The notes below the pieces were generated by a model. The model ran no database searches, was not told the DNA's origin, and saw only the letters and a program-made list of their open reading frames with translations. A stretch of DNA of 64,000 nt, from the NCBI GenBank assembly GCA_033558025.1, contig JAUCEF010000018.1:930001-994000 (forward strand). Reading direction: 5' to 3'. Source of the DNA: Phytophthora sp. 'mugwort'. Taxonomy: Eukaryota; Oomycota; Peronosporomycetes; Peronosporales; Peronosporaceae. Numbering within the stretch: position 1 is the stretch's first letter; the number at the start of each line of letters is the position of its first letter. Positions 42,700-53,000 of the stretch are shown here, piece after piece. A program made the translations under genes and the position numbers.

Positions 42700-44383
42700 C
42701 CACTCCGTTCCGTTATTATAGCAACGTATCACTCATTAGGTTGTTCCGGAAAAATTGCACTGAAACGGTATTTGAGTTAAGTATGGAGTGCCTATCTATC
42801 AGCCATTATATGCACGAACGGGTCGGGCACCTCGCTACACTTGATGCGCTCGGGGAGTCTTCCCTCCGCTCTAGCTTAGCCTTCCCCATGCGGGCAGTAC
42901 GATAGTTGTTGCCACCGTTTGCACGGATGCACGCGTTTATTAAGTATTGCAGGGATAGAATGGCTGCGTTGATGTCGGGGGGGGGGGGGGGCAGCTCCCA
43001 GGAAGCTGCTTGAGTAGCTTCAACAAGCTCGTAAATGGTGCGTGTTTGGCGCTGCCGCTGGTGCGCTTGGATCGCCGTAAACAACCCAAGATCACAACAG
43101 TTGAGATCTGGGTTGTTTGGCGGCTGAAACCGCAGGGCAACGTCTCTGTCAGTATTCTGCACGGCTTGGCAAAACTGCGGGTCAACCGGAGAAATGTGTG
43201 TGGGAGGGGTATCCTGCTGAATCTTGACCGAGTCACCGCGCGTCGGCATCGGCATCCTTGCGCAAATGGCAGGAAGAACGTGCTGGATCAGCGTGGTGCG
43301 CTAAATATCCTTCGTAACCGACACATTGTGCGTCTCCATCGTGCCCGCGGGGCGGTTACGACTCCACCGCTGTGCTGGGCGGCGCTCAAGCCGCCAGACA
43401 CGGTGCCGGTGGCCGCATCCCGCCTCGGCCGCGCCACGGCGGCTAAGAACATCACCTTGGTGATGTTCCGCGCGCTGCGCAAGGCCCGGTACGGCACGTC
43501 CTCGCCCGGCAATAGGAAAAGCGCTTCTTGACCTCAGTCACGTAGAGAGAGCTTCTCGTCGACGTGTACAATGTCCTGCATCTCATCAAAGAGACAAGAA
43601 GCCCTCTCTACGTGGCCAAGATAGAAGTGGGCCGCGTGGGCTTGTTAGCCTCCGTGAGCTGGGTCTAGGCCACACTTACGGCTGGTCAGAGAAGCCCAGC
43701 TTGCACTCGTCGGTAGAGGGTGGTGGTGGGCAAGCCACAAGCAGCCGCAGCCGACCGAACAGTGAAGCGCTAGGTGAGGGGCACGACGTGCAAGCGTTCT
43801 AGCTTGGCACTGCAATATTCCTTGGGCCACCTGCAGCGACCCTTCATACGGAACGTGGAGGGGGAGGAGCCGGTGGTCTTGGTGCTGTCGACAGCACGGC
43901 GCCAGACCCGCCGCACGGTGACTACCGTGAAGGGGAACTCGGCGGCGACTTCGACAAAGGCCCCTTTCTTGGGAGCGCCGTTCGAAGACAGCTCCAGCAC
44001 GGCGGAGACAACTTGCGCATGCTGGTCGTCGGTCATGTTCTTCTTCGGCTCGGAGTGGGCGTGGCGTCCATTGTTGAGGTGGGTTGCTGGGGTGAGGCTG
44101 GGTGGTGGTGGAAACGAAACGACATGTCGAATGATTGAGTTTAGACTGCTAGCACTAGGGAGAGCGGATGCGGATGGGCGACATATTCCGTCCGATCGGC
44201 CATCCTGATCACTCATTTTGAAGTGTTGTCACGAAAATTTGGAGCCATCGGCCGGTCAGCACACTGAATAAAAGAGCTCGGCGTGAGCTTTCTTTTTCTA
44301 CCAATACAAGTGATACTTGCGTAGTTTTGACGAATCCCGAGTCGCCTAACTCTATAACGAACTAAAAATACGGAGCGGAGTGG
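42700..44383 (-). mobile_element. Mariner-like (Tc1/mariner) transposon with TIRs and TA target site
   Basis: Inverted ends are CCACTCCGTTCCGT (from 42700) and, reading inwards from 44383, CCACTCCGCTCCGT; similarity extends to about 22 bp. The element is flanked by TA on both sides (42698-42699 and 44384-44385). A broken transposase reads on the minus strand. The element is 1,684 bp, a usual size for full-length mariner-like elements. Confidence 0.85.
42806..44216 (-). pseudogene. Mariner-like transposase, broken
   Basis: The N-terminal part (44060-43800) has LSSNGAPKKGAFVEVAAEFP and TVVTVRRVWRRA, the helix-turn-helix segment of plant-type mariner transposases. The C-terminal part (43255-42806) has QPPNNPDLNCCDLGLFTAIQ, the third-Asp region of the DDD/DDE domain, and ends SLQYLINACIRANGGNNYRT. 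The middle is frameshifted. A 15-base G run at 42977-42991 (poly-Pro on the coding strand) lies within the C-terminal region. Inactive. Confidence 0.8.
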
Positions 44384-44440
44384 TACATATTTACAATGAT
44401 GGATAAGGATCCGAGTTAGGATAAGCACCAATAAGACGAT

Positions 44441-44483
44441 AAACGATGGATAAAGACCATAATATAATCCTTATCCATCGTTT
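44441..44483. repeat. 13 bp inverted repeat between two transposons
   Basis: aaacgatggataa at 44441-44453 and its exact complement at 44471-44483, with a 17 nt loop. It lies in the 107 bp between the mariner-like element and the MITE. A related word (gatggataagga) occurs just upstream at ~44398. Confidence 0.6.
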
Positions 44484-44614
44484 GTTTACTAACGGAAATT
44501 CCCGAATAATACCCCGGATACTATTTAATTGTACCCCCACCTGCTCACAAAGGGTTACACGAATTAGCGCATAAAAGATAGCAATTAAAATCGTATTTAA
44601 AGAGTAGAAAGTGT

Positions 44615-44676
44615 GGACACGGCGTGGGCGTCATCCGCATAAAACGCGGTGCTCTTGCCATCTGAGCTACGTGTCC
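44615..44676 (-). tRNA. tRNA-like sequence with shortened T-arm (candidate Lys-UUU)
   Basis: On the minus strand, GGACACG (44676-44670) pairs perfectly with CGTGTCC (44621-44615) as an acceptor stem. Between them are a D-arm (GCTC...GAGC) and an anticodon arm CCGC-GTTTTAT-GCGG, which would place TTT as anticodon. The remaining ~12 nt are too short for a normal T-arm and contain no TTC. The total is 62 nt. It is inside the MITE. It could be a tRNA pseudogene captured by the element. Confidence 0.4.
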
Positions 44677-44728
44677 AAGCACCCTTGGTTACCTTTAAAA
44701 TCGTCTGAAAAAGAAAAACTTTCTTAGT

Positions 44729-44818
44729 TACTCGTGAGCACAAAGGGTTGCTCTGTATTACTTGTGAGCACACAGTGTTGCACTGTATTACTTGTGATCA
44801 CAAAGGGTAACACAGTAT
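44729..44818. repeat. Three ~30 bp tandem units in the MITE
   Basis: Units beginning ttactcgtgagcac, ttacttgtgagcac and ttacttgtgatcac repeat with period ~30. They are internal to the MITE. Confidence 0.6.
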
Positions 44819-45178
44819 TACAGTCTACGTTTGCCGTGCTTACTCGTCAATCAGAGCAATGATTCTTGTAGGCATTTCGCCGAATGAGGAAGCGCTGGGG
44901 GGATGGAAAGACAATGCAGACTGCATGAATGGTTGGGTGTAACAGGTTTGACAAGCGAGGCAGCCTCTGGTGAGATGGTTGGTGGCTGGGGTGGCTAGTA
45001 TAGGCGAGGTTACGTAAGGTTTCTCTAGAGTTACGGTCGGGTTACTCTAGAGTTACGGTGAAGTTACTCTGAGAGGTACTATTCGGATAGAGGGTATTAT
45101 TCGGGAATTTCCGTTAATATCCTATATTAATTTAGAGAAAACGCCGCTGGCGTCCAGTCTTGATAGCCAGACACACCA

Positions 45179-46894
45179 ATGCCGAGCATTCTGGACTTCT
45201 TCAAGCCCGTCCGCAAAAACCAACGACCGCTCGAGGACGAGTCCACCGCCTTGACGAGCGAACCGTCCTCTGTCGTAGCTCCAACGCCGCCTCGTTCGTC
45301 GTCTGACACGCACCGCAAGTTGAGAAAGATTGCAGTCAACAAGGCCACCTCTCAATCGATGACACAAGATGCGGCTGAACGTCCCAGGAAGCGTCAAGCA
45401 GCGATGGACTCTGCGGCTATTGTTCAAAACGCTCCACCAGTTTCTGCATCAGTTCCATCACCTGAACAGCCCGTTGAGCTCTCGCAGTACGAACAAAAAC
45501 GTCTGACGAAAATGGCGGCAAACGCCAAGTTCTTGCAGGAGCTGGGCATAACCTCTGCCCAATTGGAGATGACGGGGCAGTTACAACCGGACAGAACCTC
45601 CAAAACTAAGCGGCGATCTAGGCCAAAACCGTTATTGGAGAAAATTCCTGTGCGGAGATCGAGACGTCTTCGTGGCCATGTTGCTCTAACGTCTTCGAGA
45701 GTGAAGGAGGACAATGAGGAGGTAGCGTCTGATAAACGCGATCCATCTCAACTGGAATATTCCTTCGCAGAGTCCAATGTGTTTCGCTACTCTGTTAACG
45801 AAGACCATAATACCCGAAAAATACCGCTGTCTTCCACACTAGATAATACTGACGGAGAACTGGTCGGGTTCCAAGTGGATCCAACGTCCTATCTATCTGA
45901 CCACAGTCTCACAAAGACGTATGATATTTCCTTCACTTCTTTTCAAGAGAATGGACTCATTGCAACGGGTGGACACGGAGGTCTCGTATCAATTTTTGCG
46001 TTCTCGAACTCGTATCACTATCCAGAAACTGTCGACGAATTTGTGGAAGATTCTGACACACAGACCCCGCTCATGTCGTTCAAGGCTCATAGCGGGTGGG
46101 TTTCTGCTATCAGTCTAGCGAGAAGCATTCAGGGCAAAGCGAATCTGCTCTTAACTGCGTCAAACGATGCTTCTGTGAAGCTCTGGGATTTAAATCACAG
46201 CTCTACAATGCTGCAAACTCCAAAGGAGGTTTGTACTAGTACAAATTTACACCAAAAGGGAATTTTCGGTATGGATCTCTCCGGAAATTCGGTGTTAACG
46301 TGCTCCAAAGACGCCACCGTTGTGTTTTCCCAATTTCGGGAGGACACAGGTCCTCTTGAGGTGACCCAGCGCTTTAACGAACACGAGGGCGTCGTGAAAT
46401 GCGTGCGATTCGCTCAATGCAACCCGCAACTCTTTGCTTCGGGTGGCAATAATCGGAAACTACGCGTATTTGACATGCGAGTGGCTGGGAATTCCAATGT
46501 TGTGACAATTAGTGACGTACATTCCCGAGCGATTAATAGTGTGCAGTTTTATCCTTGCGACGATAATTTGCTGCTGTCGGCAGGTTTTGATCCAGACTTC
46601 TACATGTTTGACATGCGTAACACATCGACTCCAGTATGTGTTTTTCATCAGCAGAAGGACACGAGCAAGGCAATTTTCCACCCGATTTTCGTCCGGAACG
46701 GTCGAGCTGTTGTAACAGCTCGTGGGCGTGATCTCTCGTTATATAGAACCAGTGATGGTATGGAAGTCAGTCGTGGCTATCTCGATGATGCTGCGACGTG
46801 TATTTCCGCAGACCCATTCCATGACCGCATTGCGATAGCGCAGGGTGGCAAACTTGCATTTGCAGACGCCAAATGGGAAAACAAGGGACGATGA
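45179..46894 (+). CDS. WDR76/CMR1-like WD40 DNA-damage-associated protein
   Basis: 571 aa, intronless. The N-terminus, MPSILDFFKPVRK, resembles a PCNA-interacting (PIP-type) peptide. A basic region (KRRSRPKPLLEKIPVRRSRR) is preceded by SQYEQKRLTKMAANAKFLQE, the WDR76/CMR1 family signature. WD40 blades follow from ~residue 255 (ATGGHGGLVSIFAFSN; LLTASNDASVKLWDL; FASGGNNRKLRVFDMRV). Yeast Cmr1 and animal WDR76 bind chromatin and DNA-damage sites. The gene starts 65 bp after the end of the MITE, so its promoter may lie inside or beyond the insertion. Confidence 0.85.
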   Translation: MPSILDFFKPVRKNQRPLEDESTALTSEPSSVVAPTPPRSSSDTHRKLRKIAVNKATSQSMTQDAAERPRKRQAAMDSAAIVQNAPPVSASVPSPEQPVELSQYEQKRLTKMAANAKFLQELGITSAQLEMTGQLQPDRTSKTKRRSRPKPLLEKIPVRRSRRLRGHVALTSSRVKEDNEEVASDKRDPSQLEYSFAESNVFRYSVNEDHNTRKIPLSSTLDNTDGELVGFQVDPTSYLSDHSLTKTYDISFTSFQENGLIATGGHGGLVSIFAFSNSYHYPETVDEFVEDSDTQTPLMSFKAHSGWVSAISLARSIQGKANLLLTASNDASVKLWDLNHSSTMLQTPKEVCTSTNLHQKGIFGMDLSGNSVLTCSKDATVVFSQFREDTGPLEVTQRFNEHEGVVKCVRFAQCNPQLFASGGNNRKLRVFDMRVAGNSNVVTISDVHSRAINSVQFYPCDDNLLLSAGFDPDFYMFDMRNTSTPVCVFHQQKDTSKAIFHPIFVRNGRAVVTARGRDLSLYRTSDGMEVSRGYLDDAATCISADPFHDRIAIAQGGKLAFADAKWENKGR

Positions 46895-46959
46895 GTTCAA
46901 TTTGATTAAGCTTGTAGTTCGTCATAGTGGCGACGTTTGGTTGTTTTCTCTACCGAAGT

Positions 46960-48994
46960 CTACGATGCTGGCACGTGAGACTTGAGCCATTCATTTTCCT
47001 GACGCAACGACCGATTTTCCTCCACAACAGCGTTAAAGCGGTCCAGAAGCGTCTCAAACAGAGTCGAGAGCTGGTCGACTTCTTCTTGGCGTCGAAGTTC
47101 CATCTCGTCTCGAAGTCGCTGGATCTCGGCGCGCATTGTTGCTTTCCCGACATCCGTTGGCTTGGATGGAGAAGTTCCAGTAGAAAACTCACGACACGTC
47201 TCACCCGGGAGCTTCCGTGACAATGCAGACAAGAAAGACACGGAAGAGGACTTGGAATCGCGCCTGTCATCCTTGGATTCAGTTGCTGTTGAAAGCTCCA
47301 AGCGAGGAGTTACAAATGGCTGACTTGAAGCTTGCAGGGTAGAAGACACAAAGCCATTTGACTCATGATTCTGAGCGGGTTCTGCTGTTTTACGACCATT
47401 TTACCAGGTCAGAAAACCAGAGATGTAAACCACAGGAACAGTCAGGACAGTGTGCGAACCTACCGGAGCGTGTTGCAACCCGAGTCGGAGACGACGAACC
47501 ACCTTCTTGCTGCCCCTGATGCTTTCTCGTTGGACTTCCTAGGCCAAGCGTTTCGAGTTTTCTCAATGCGATTTCTTGCAGTGTTTCGCCTTTACAAGGC
47601 GATATGTGCTCAGCCGACACGACAGGGACACCTTCTGGAATGATGCCCGTAGTGGCGACATCAGACGCAGGTGGCGAGAATTGGAGTGATTGGACAGCAG
47701 AGGTTTCGTGTACGAGTGTGGAGAAGAGCGGCGTGATCGCTCCTCTGAGATCATACATCAGAATCTCTCCCGTTGTGGTCCCCACTGCGAGTGTCTTTCC
47801 ATCAGCACAAAGTGCCAAGGATGAGACAGGTTGCTCCAAGTCTAAAGAGCGTAGTTCTCTGATGATAAACCACAGACACAGGTCAGTACCGTTTTGGTTA
47901 TGATGAAACAGAGAAGAAGTTGTTGACTGTCTGTCGTACTTGCGCTGCAGGGTATCATAGAAGATTACTCGTCCATCGAGACCTCCCGTTACCATTAGGA
48001 CCTTACTGACAGGTGAAAGTGCCAATGATGTGGTTGGTGCCTCGTGTTGTCGAACAAACTCGGTCACCAATTGTCCAGTGCTCAAGTCCCATACACGTAC
48101 TGAGCCGTCAGAGTAGGTGGAGCCAAGTGTATGTCGAGCATACGGATGTGGCGATGCTTGGATCGCCATCACTTTGTGTACCTGTTCCACGATGAAGATA
48201 CAAATTATTTTAGCAACAGTTTTTTTCAGTCTCTCACTTGACGAAAGTGCCGACTGACAACTGATGATAAATTGTTTGAGCCGTACCCCATGAGAAGTAT
48301 CAACTGTCAGGAATCCGGCTGTCTCCGCTGTTTGAATGTCGCAAATGGAGATGGCACCGCTACAAAATCACGTGTAAACTTGATGAAATTTGAGTTAGTG
48401 ACGGGTTTTCCTGCTCTCCGTTACCTGGCACTGCCTCCGACGATGTATTCATCCTTGTATCCACTAAAGGCCACGGACGTGACAGCACTTGCGCTGATAT
48501 TGTACGTCTGTATGACTTCTTGAGTCTTGAGGTCCCATAACTGCAGAGGGATTAAATTGCTAAGCTTTTAGAGCTCTCAAATCTGGACATTCCAGATTGG
48601 TATCAAACTTACCCGAATACAGCCATCGTTGCCACCCGAGCCAAGAAATCTCGAGCCACTGCTGAACTGTACTGCATTCACGCGCTGCATAGGATGGCAA
48701 TTAACCCTTAGATCATAAGGATAAAGAGCTTCACAAGGACAATCAACTGTAACGCACTCGGTTCGCACGTGCGTCACCAGGAGAGAAAAATCGCGATAAA
48801 AGCTCTCCGGAGGAAGCCACATTTAGACAAATCCCCCCTTTCACGCTACTACTGACCAAGATTCTCCCGTTGTGGTTATACCGGACGCAGGACACATCTG
48901 CAGTGAGCGAGCTGAACATGCGCTGGTGCGTGATGGCCTCCGACGTCACCTCGAAGGTCTTGACCACCGGTCCAGCCGCACAGCACAGGAACAT
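46960..48994 (-). CDS. NEDD1-like centrosomal WD40 protein
   Basis: Seven exons (48994-48758, 48684-48613, 48540-48425, 48359-48287, 48181-47940, 47858-47464, 47384-46960) give 519 aa with consistent phases. WD40 blades occupy the first ~350 residues (SADVSCVRYNHNGRILVSS-like, FLGSGGNDGCIRLWDLKTQE, YSDGSVRVWDLSTGQLVTEF, GDVTGG-type turns). The C-terminus is a coiled coil (MRAEIQRLRDEMELRRQEEV ... FNAVVEENRSLRQENEWL). WD40 plus C-terminal coiled coil fits NEDD1, which recruits gamma-tubulin complexes to centrosomes and spindles. The assignment rests on architecture; POC1-like or other WD proteins cannot be fully excluded. The promoter is shared with the Whirly gene. Confidence 0.7.
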
Positions 48995-49235
48995 GGCTTC
49001 AACGAGTCCACCACCACGAGGACCAGCCCACCGGCAGTACGCTAGCCAACTGCAAGCAGCTTGTAGAGCAATGTAGTGTGCTCAAAGCCCTAGAATGGCG
49101 AGCAGCTACGCCAAAGTGCTCGCGTCGTTTCGCGTCCCGGATTGAACATGGCTGCATGGTATATATGATGGCTACATCGCACTTAGTGAGATCAACTGAG
49201 ACCATCCAAATTTCTATCGACAGCTCCGGAGCAAC

Positions 49236-50221
49236 ATGGCGCTGCTGCAGACGTTCCGCAAGACGGCGAGCCACGCGCTGCGCATGGCTCCTCGCAGCAC
49301 CGCGCTCTACTGTACGTGTGACAAATCCTTCGACCTGCACCTACCTTCTTGTCCCGTCTCACCTCGATCCCTATCGCCTGCAATTCAGCCACGGAGCGCG
49401 TGTTTCCCAACTTCTCGGTGTACGGCAGCGACGCGGCCTTCCAGGTGTCCCCCAGCGCCCCACAGTACATTAACGGTGGCACTTATCTCAAGACCAAGCG
49501 CGTGGTAAGCATATCGAGGACTTAATATACCTATATCACCTTAAGTAGTGAAATAGTGCTAATTGAGCTGCTGGATCCGATGGACAGGGAGCAATTATGC
49601 TGTCATGGGCCAAGTCCACCAACTCCGGCTACAACTACCAGAACAAGACGGTGAGAATTATACCTGATAGTGCAAGTAGGTCTGCTGCGCCTCATTATGT
49701 TACTGTTGCCTTCAGTTCTTCTCGTTGAGCCCGACCGAGGTAGGACTGGTACTGGAGCTGCTGGACTCGCGCATCCCCGAGCTGTCGTTCACGCACTCGC
49801 CTAACATGAACGCCTCCGAAGAGGACAAGAACACTAAATCGCTGCACATCACGCGTTCGTCGGGACCGGACGGAAACCCGCTGCTTTTGATTAAGGTTAA
49901 ACACGAGAGCGAGTCTGTCGCCACACTCAATGTAGGCGAAACCCGTGTCTTTAAAGAGCTTCTGACCTACTCGCTCCCTCGCCTGCTCGGCTATCACTCG
50001 GTGCTGGAAGGACCTCTGTAAGGTTTTTGCAGTGTTTAACTATGTGAACCTTACGATGATCAGCAGCATTAACGCGTTCTTTGTCGATGCATCTTACTAG
50101 GAATATTGAGGGCGGAACCAGCAGCGGCTTCTCCCAGGGTGGTGGCAACTCGTTATCTTCGGGCTCCAACACTGGTTACCGCGGATCCAACAGCAAACCT
50201 GCTGGCGACTGGCCCTTCTAA
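49236..50221 (+). CDS. Whirly-family mitochondrial ssDNA-binding protein
   Basis: Five exons (49236-49311, 49389-49504, 49588-49650, 49716-50017, 50101-50221) give 225 aa. The first ~25 residues (MALLQTFRKTASHALRMAPR) are basic and amphipathic, like a mitochondrial presequence. The Whirly fold follows: FSVYGSDAAFQVSPSAPQYI, YLKTKRVGAIMLSWAKSTNS, KTFFSLSPTEVGLVLELL and a strand near LLIKVKHESESVATLNVGET. A Gly/Ser-rich tail follows and the protein ends GDWPF. Plant Whirly proteins protect organelle DNA and kinetoplastid MRP1/2 share the fold and bind RNA. DNA versus RNA binding here is not decidable from sequence. Family confidence is good. Confidence 0.75.
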
Positions 50222-51637
50222 TGCGGCTGGGATCACAGCAGCGTAAACGTGAGATTGACGAAATGTTTGGCGCTGGTGAAATGCAAGTAGCAAATTGGTT
50301 TGTGAATTTGTTTATCATTGAGTTTCTTCTCTTCGAACTTCTACAAGAGGCTTTTTGCCGAGTTTGTCACGTAGAACGGGCCGACAAAAATGCTGTGTCG
50401 AGTCATTTGTGAGCATTTAAGAAAAACATGATGGACACGTAATAGCCTCGATTTTAAAACTAAGAACTCAGGTTAGACTTTGGTGTTGATCGTATACGCC
50501 GCGATGAAATCACCTAAAGTATGAAATGAACATTCAAAACTTATGGATGCCACGCACTGATCTGAACGTTTTGAATCAAAAGGTTTGCTTGATCCATTAG
50601 CGATATACAACGCACAAGAGAAAGAGAACTGACGTTGGCGGGCTGTACACCGTAGTTAGATAATGTTTCTTCTGAGATGCTGTCAACGGCGCCACTCGAA
50701 AGTGCGAGCACTTTCGAGTACTAAATACCGTGGTATCAATGAATTCATGAAGCACGTTCAGCAACTATGCAGCACCTCGACGCACCAGACAACGACCCAA
50801 ACCGTCTGATGTATCGCGCTGAGTGGTTTGACCAGAGCGAGGCCAAGTTTCGTTAGCTCCTCTGTGCTCCCTCCTCCAACTCTCATTTATGCTTTTCAAT
50901 AGGGTTTGAATCCCATTCGTGAACCATTGCTCGCTTCATCGTCTTAGCTTCTGCGCTCTCTTGCTCAGCAAAAAAATCCCACCTTGATCATCGATCAACG
51001 TGGCAGGCAGACAATTGCGTGCAGTCGCTTGCTCTTGCTTCGTTGAGCAGACCACAGACGCTGGAGCTTCTTGTCAAGATCGTGTCACTTGGTCATCTGG
51101 TCCTTCCGCATCTTGTGGAGCTGCTGTCCAGTTTGGCCCGGTCCGACTGCTGCTACTTACGAACCGGAAATTTATCCGTGTAACCAGATTTAAGCTGCAC
51201 TTTTAAGTGGCCTCGTTTTCCAGACCAGACTGCACGAATCCCATGTTTATTGAGAGTCTCCATAATTGCGTTTTCTTCGTTTTTTGTATTTGGCACCAAA
51301 CTTGTTGCTAGTTGAAGTTTTGTCGCTGGAAGTACCGGTACCAATGGCAAAAAGTGGCAAATTGTGTCATGAACCCAAATGTCAAATCCAGCGTATAGGC
51401 AAAACTAAACAGTCAATTGGAAGAGTTGCAGAAACCGAGCTCCCTTGTGTTCTCTAAAAAACGCGAGCTAACAAAGCGGGGTCAACAGGAGAGCAGCACC
51501 ACGAGACGCGAGCTGGACAGGGCCAACCCGTGTGGCATTTCCAATCTCACCCCTCCCTGCCTGCTCTGTGCTATTCAGTTGGCCGACTGGCTGGTAGGTT
51601 GCTATCCTCCGACTTGAGCTGCGCTGCGACTCTAAAT
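50222..51637. other. 1.4 kb intergenic region without a recognisable gene
   Basis: No frame here has convincing coding content. A minus-strand frame near 51153-51350 (TLNKHGIRAVWSGKRGHLKV) is short and unmatched. A perfect 12 bp palindromic hairpin lies at 50694-50719. The 5' part is the Whirly 3' flank; the 3' part is the TOM40 3' flank. Confidence 0.45.
50694..50719. repeat. Perfect 12 bp inverted repeat with 2 nt loop
   Basis: ACTCGAAAGTGC (50694-50705), GA, then the exact complement (50708-50719). It is followed by actaaatacc. Such a hairpin near a CTRR-like end is seen in Helitrons, but other Helitron signs are absent. Confidence 0.6.
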
Positions 51638-52694
51638 CTAGAATGAAAGCTGCGCGCCGTATCCAAACTTGAAGTCGTCCTTAAGCGGGAAGCCCTCGGC
51701 TGACAGCGTGAGCACGAAGTTGGGCAACACGCGCGCCTCGATGCTCGTCGCGACGCGGAAGGTCGAGTCCACGCTAGACACGAACCGTGTCTGACCGAGG
51801 TCCATCTCCACGCCACACGTGGTCTGCGCCTCACCCGAAGCGTGGTTGTAAACGAGCTCGGAGCCGTAGCGAATCCGATGGCCCACCTTGCGCAGGTACG
51901 CGAGCTGGAGCGTGCCCATGGCGCCATAGGTGGCCATGCCCACCCAGTCGCGGTCGGTCCACTTGCCGGCGTAGGCTGAGATGACCTTACGATGCTTGCC
52001 GTGATAGTAGGTCTCGCCACCGAGAGCGAGATTCTGGGTGACACTCTGCAAGTAGCTGACGCCGAACAGCGGGCCGTTCGACAACTTCATGTTCCACGTG
52101 AAGTCCTCTCCAGCGTAGTCAAAGTCCGCGAGCGCCTGGGATCCGTGCTCCTCATTCTTGAGCTGCGATTTAACACGCATCTTCCAGTTGCCCGAGAGCT
52201 TCTGGTTCCATCGGGCGTCGAGGTAGCCGTCTGGTGTGATCTTGCTCATGAGAAAGGTGGACGGGTCCATGGGGTCACCCATCACGACATTAGCGCCGAA
52301 CTGATAGAGGCCGCCAGGGATCATGGGCGTGCCCAGCAGGAACGAGTGCGACGTGGAGCATCGCTGGCCCAGGATGCGCGTGAAATCAAAGCGGAAGCCG
52401 TCGAAGGCGTCCGGACTCACGGGACCTTTAAGCTCGTTGGGGGCGTTCTCGTACAGACCCGGATTGGGCAGTTTAGCACGTTCCTTCTCAATCTGCTCAA
52501 CCTGCTGCATGAACACGGGCATGTCTCCCTCCTGCAAATGGTAGAATCGAACGGGTAGAACAACAGGCGTGTGGTTAGCAGAGACAAAAGGTTTAGCAGT
52601 GGCTATGGGGTGAACGTACGGGAGCCGCACTGGTGGCCAGCACGGGGTACCGCTTACTGGCCGAACGCTCGGACTTGCTCGGTGCACCTCCCAT
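51638..52694 (-). CDS. TOM40: TOM40 mitochondrial import channel
   Basis: Two exons (52694-52620, 52531-51638) joined by an 88 bp intron give 322 aa. The pore-forming beta-barrel of the outer-membrane TOM complex is recognised by LPNPGLYENAPNELKGPVSP near residue 50, then FDFTRILGQRCSTSHSFLLG and the repeated amphipathic strands typical of the porin-3 family (FGANVVMGDPMDPSTFLMSK; NMKLSNGPLFGVSYLQSVTQ). The C-terminal strand ends FGYGAQLSF, with an aromatic last residue like a sorting signal. Exon 1 gives MGGAPSKSERSASKRYPV. It is divergent from the methyltransferase gene, ~306 bp away, with CCAAT boxes between them. Confidence 0.92.
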
Positions 52695-53000
52695 GGCGAT
52701 GGGCGGACGGAGAGAAGGCACGGGGAGGGGACAGACAGCACGTGTGCGCGCCGCTCGTCTTGCTCGTAGCTCCTGGTGTTGACTGGAGATCGAGCGGCTC
52801 AAAAACCAAGAGAAATGCTCTTAATCACCTCCCGTAAGTCCGATCTAGTGTTTTCTAACTGGCTGAAAAGGAATGATGGCATCCGTGGGATTGGAGCAAA
52901 AGCGGTATTTCTTTTAATTCCATTTTGGCACCAATTATCGGGCTGAAAGCACGCACTTTTAACCAATAAGCTGATATAATATCGTACTTATAGGAGGAGA

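Larger units (their letters stand above)
44492..45114. mobile_element. 623 bp MITE (Tc1/mariner-type) with perfect 23 bp ends
   Basis: Terminal inverted repeats of 23 bp start ACGGAAATTCCCGAATAATA at both ends, reading inwards, and are flanked by TA target duplications (44490-44491 and 45115-45116). No transposase. The inside holds a tRNA-like sequence (44615-44676), three ~30 bp tandem units (about 44729-44818; gtgagcacaaagggttgc type) and a ttactctagagttacggt duplication near 45020-45060. The perfect ends suggest a fairly recent insertion. Its right end is 65 bp before the ATG of the WDR76-like gene. Confidence 0.85.

Noticed and set aside
43010..43531. 173-codon plus-strand frame in the mariner-like element
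   Set aside because: It is antisense to the transposase remnant, which has recognisable motifs.
50694..50725. Helitron 3' end (hairpin followed by CTAA)
   Set aside because: The next base is A instead of the T expected at an AT target, and no 5' TC end or Rep/helicase sequence is seen.
51153..51350. Minus-strand frame containing TLNKHGIRAVWSGKRGHLKV
   Set aside because: Too short and isolated, with no recognisable family; possibly an old transposon relic.
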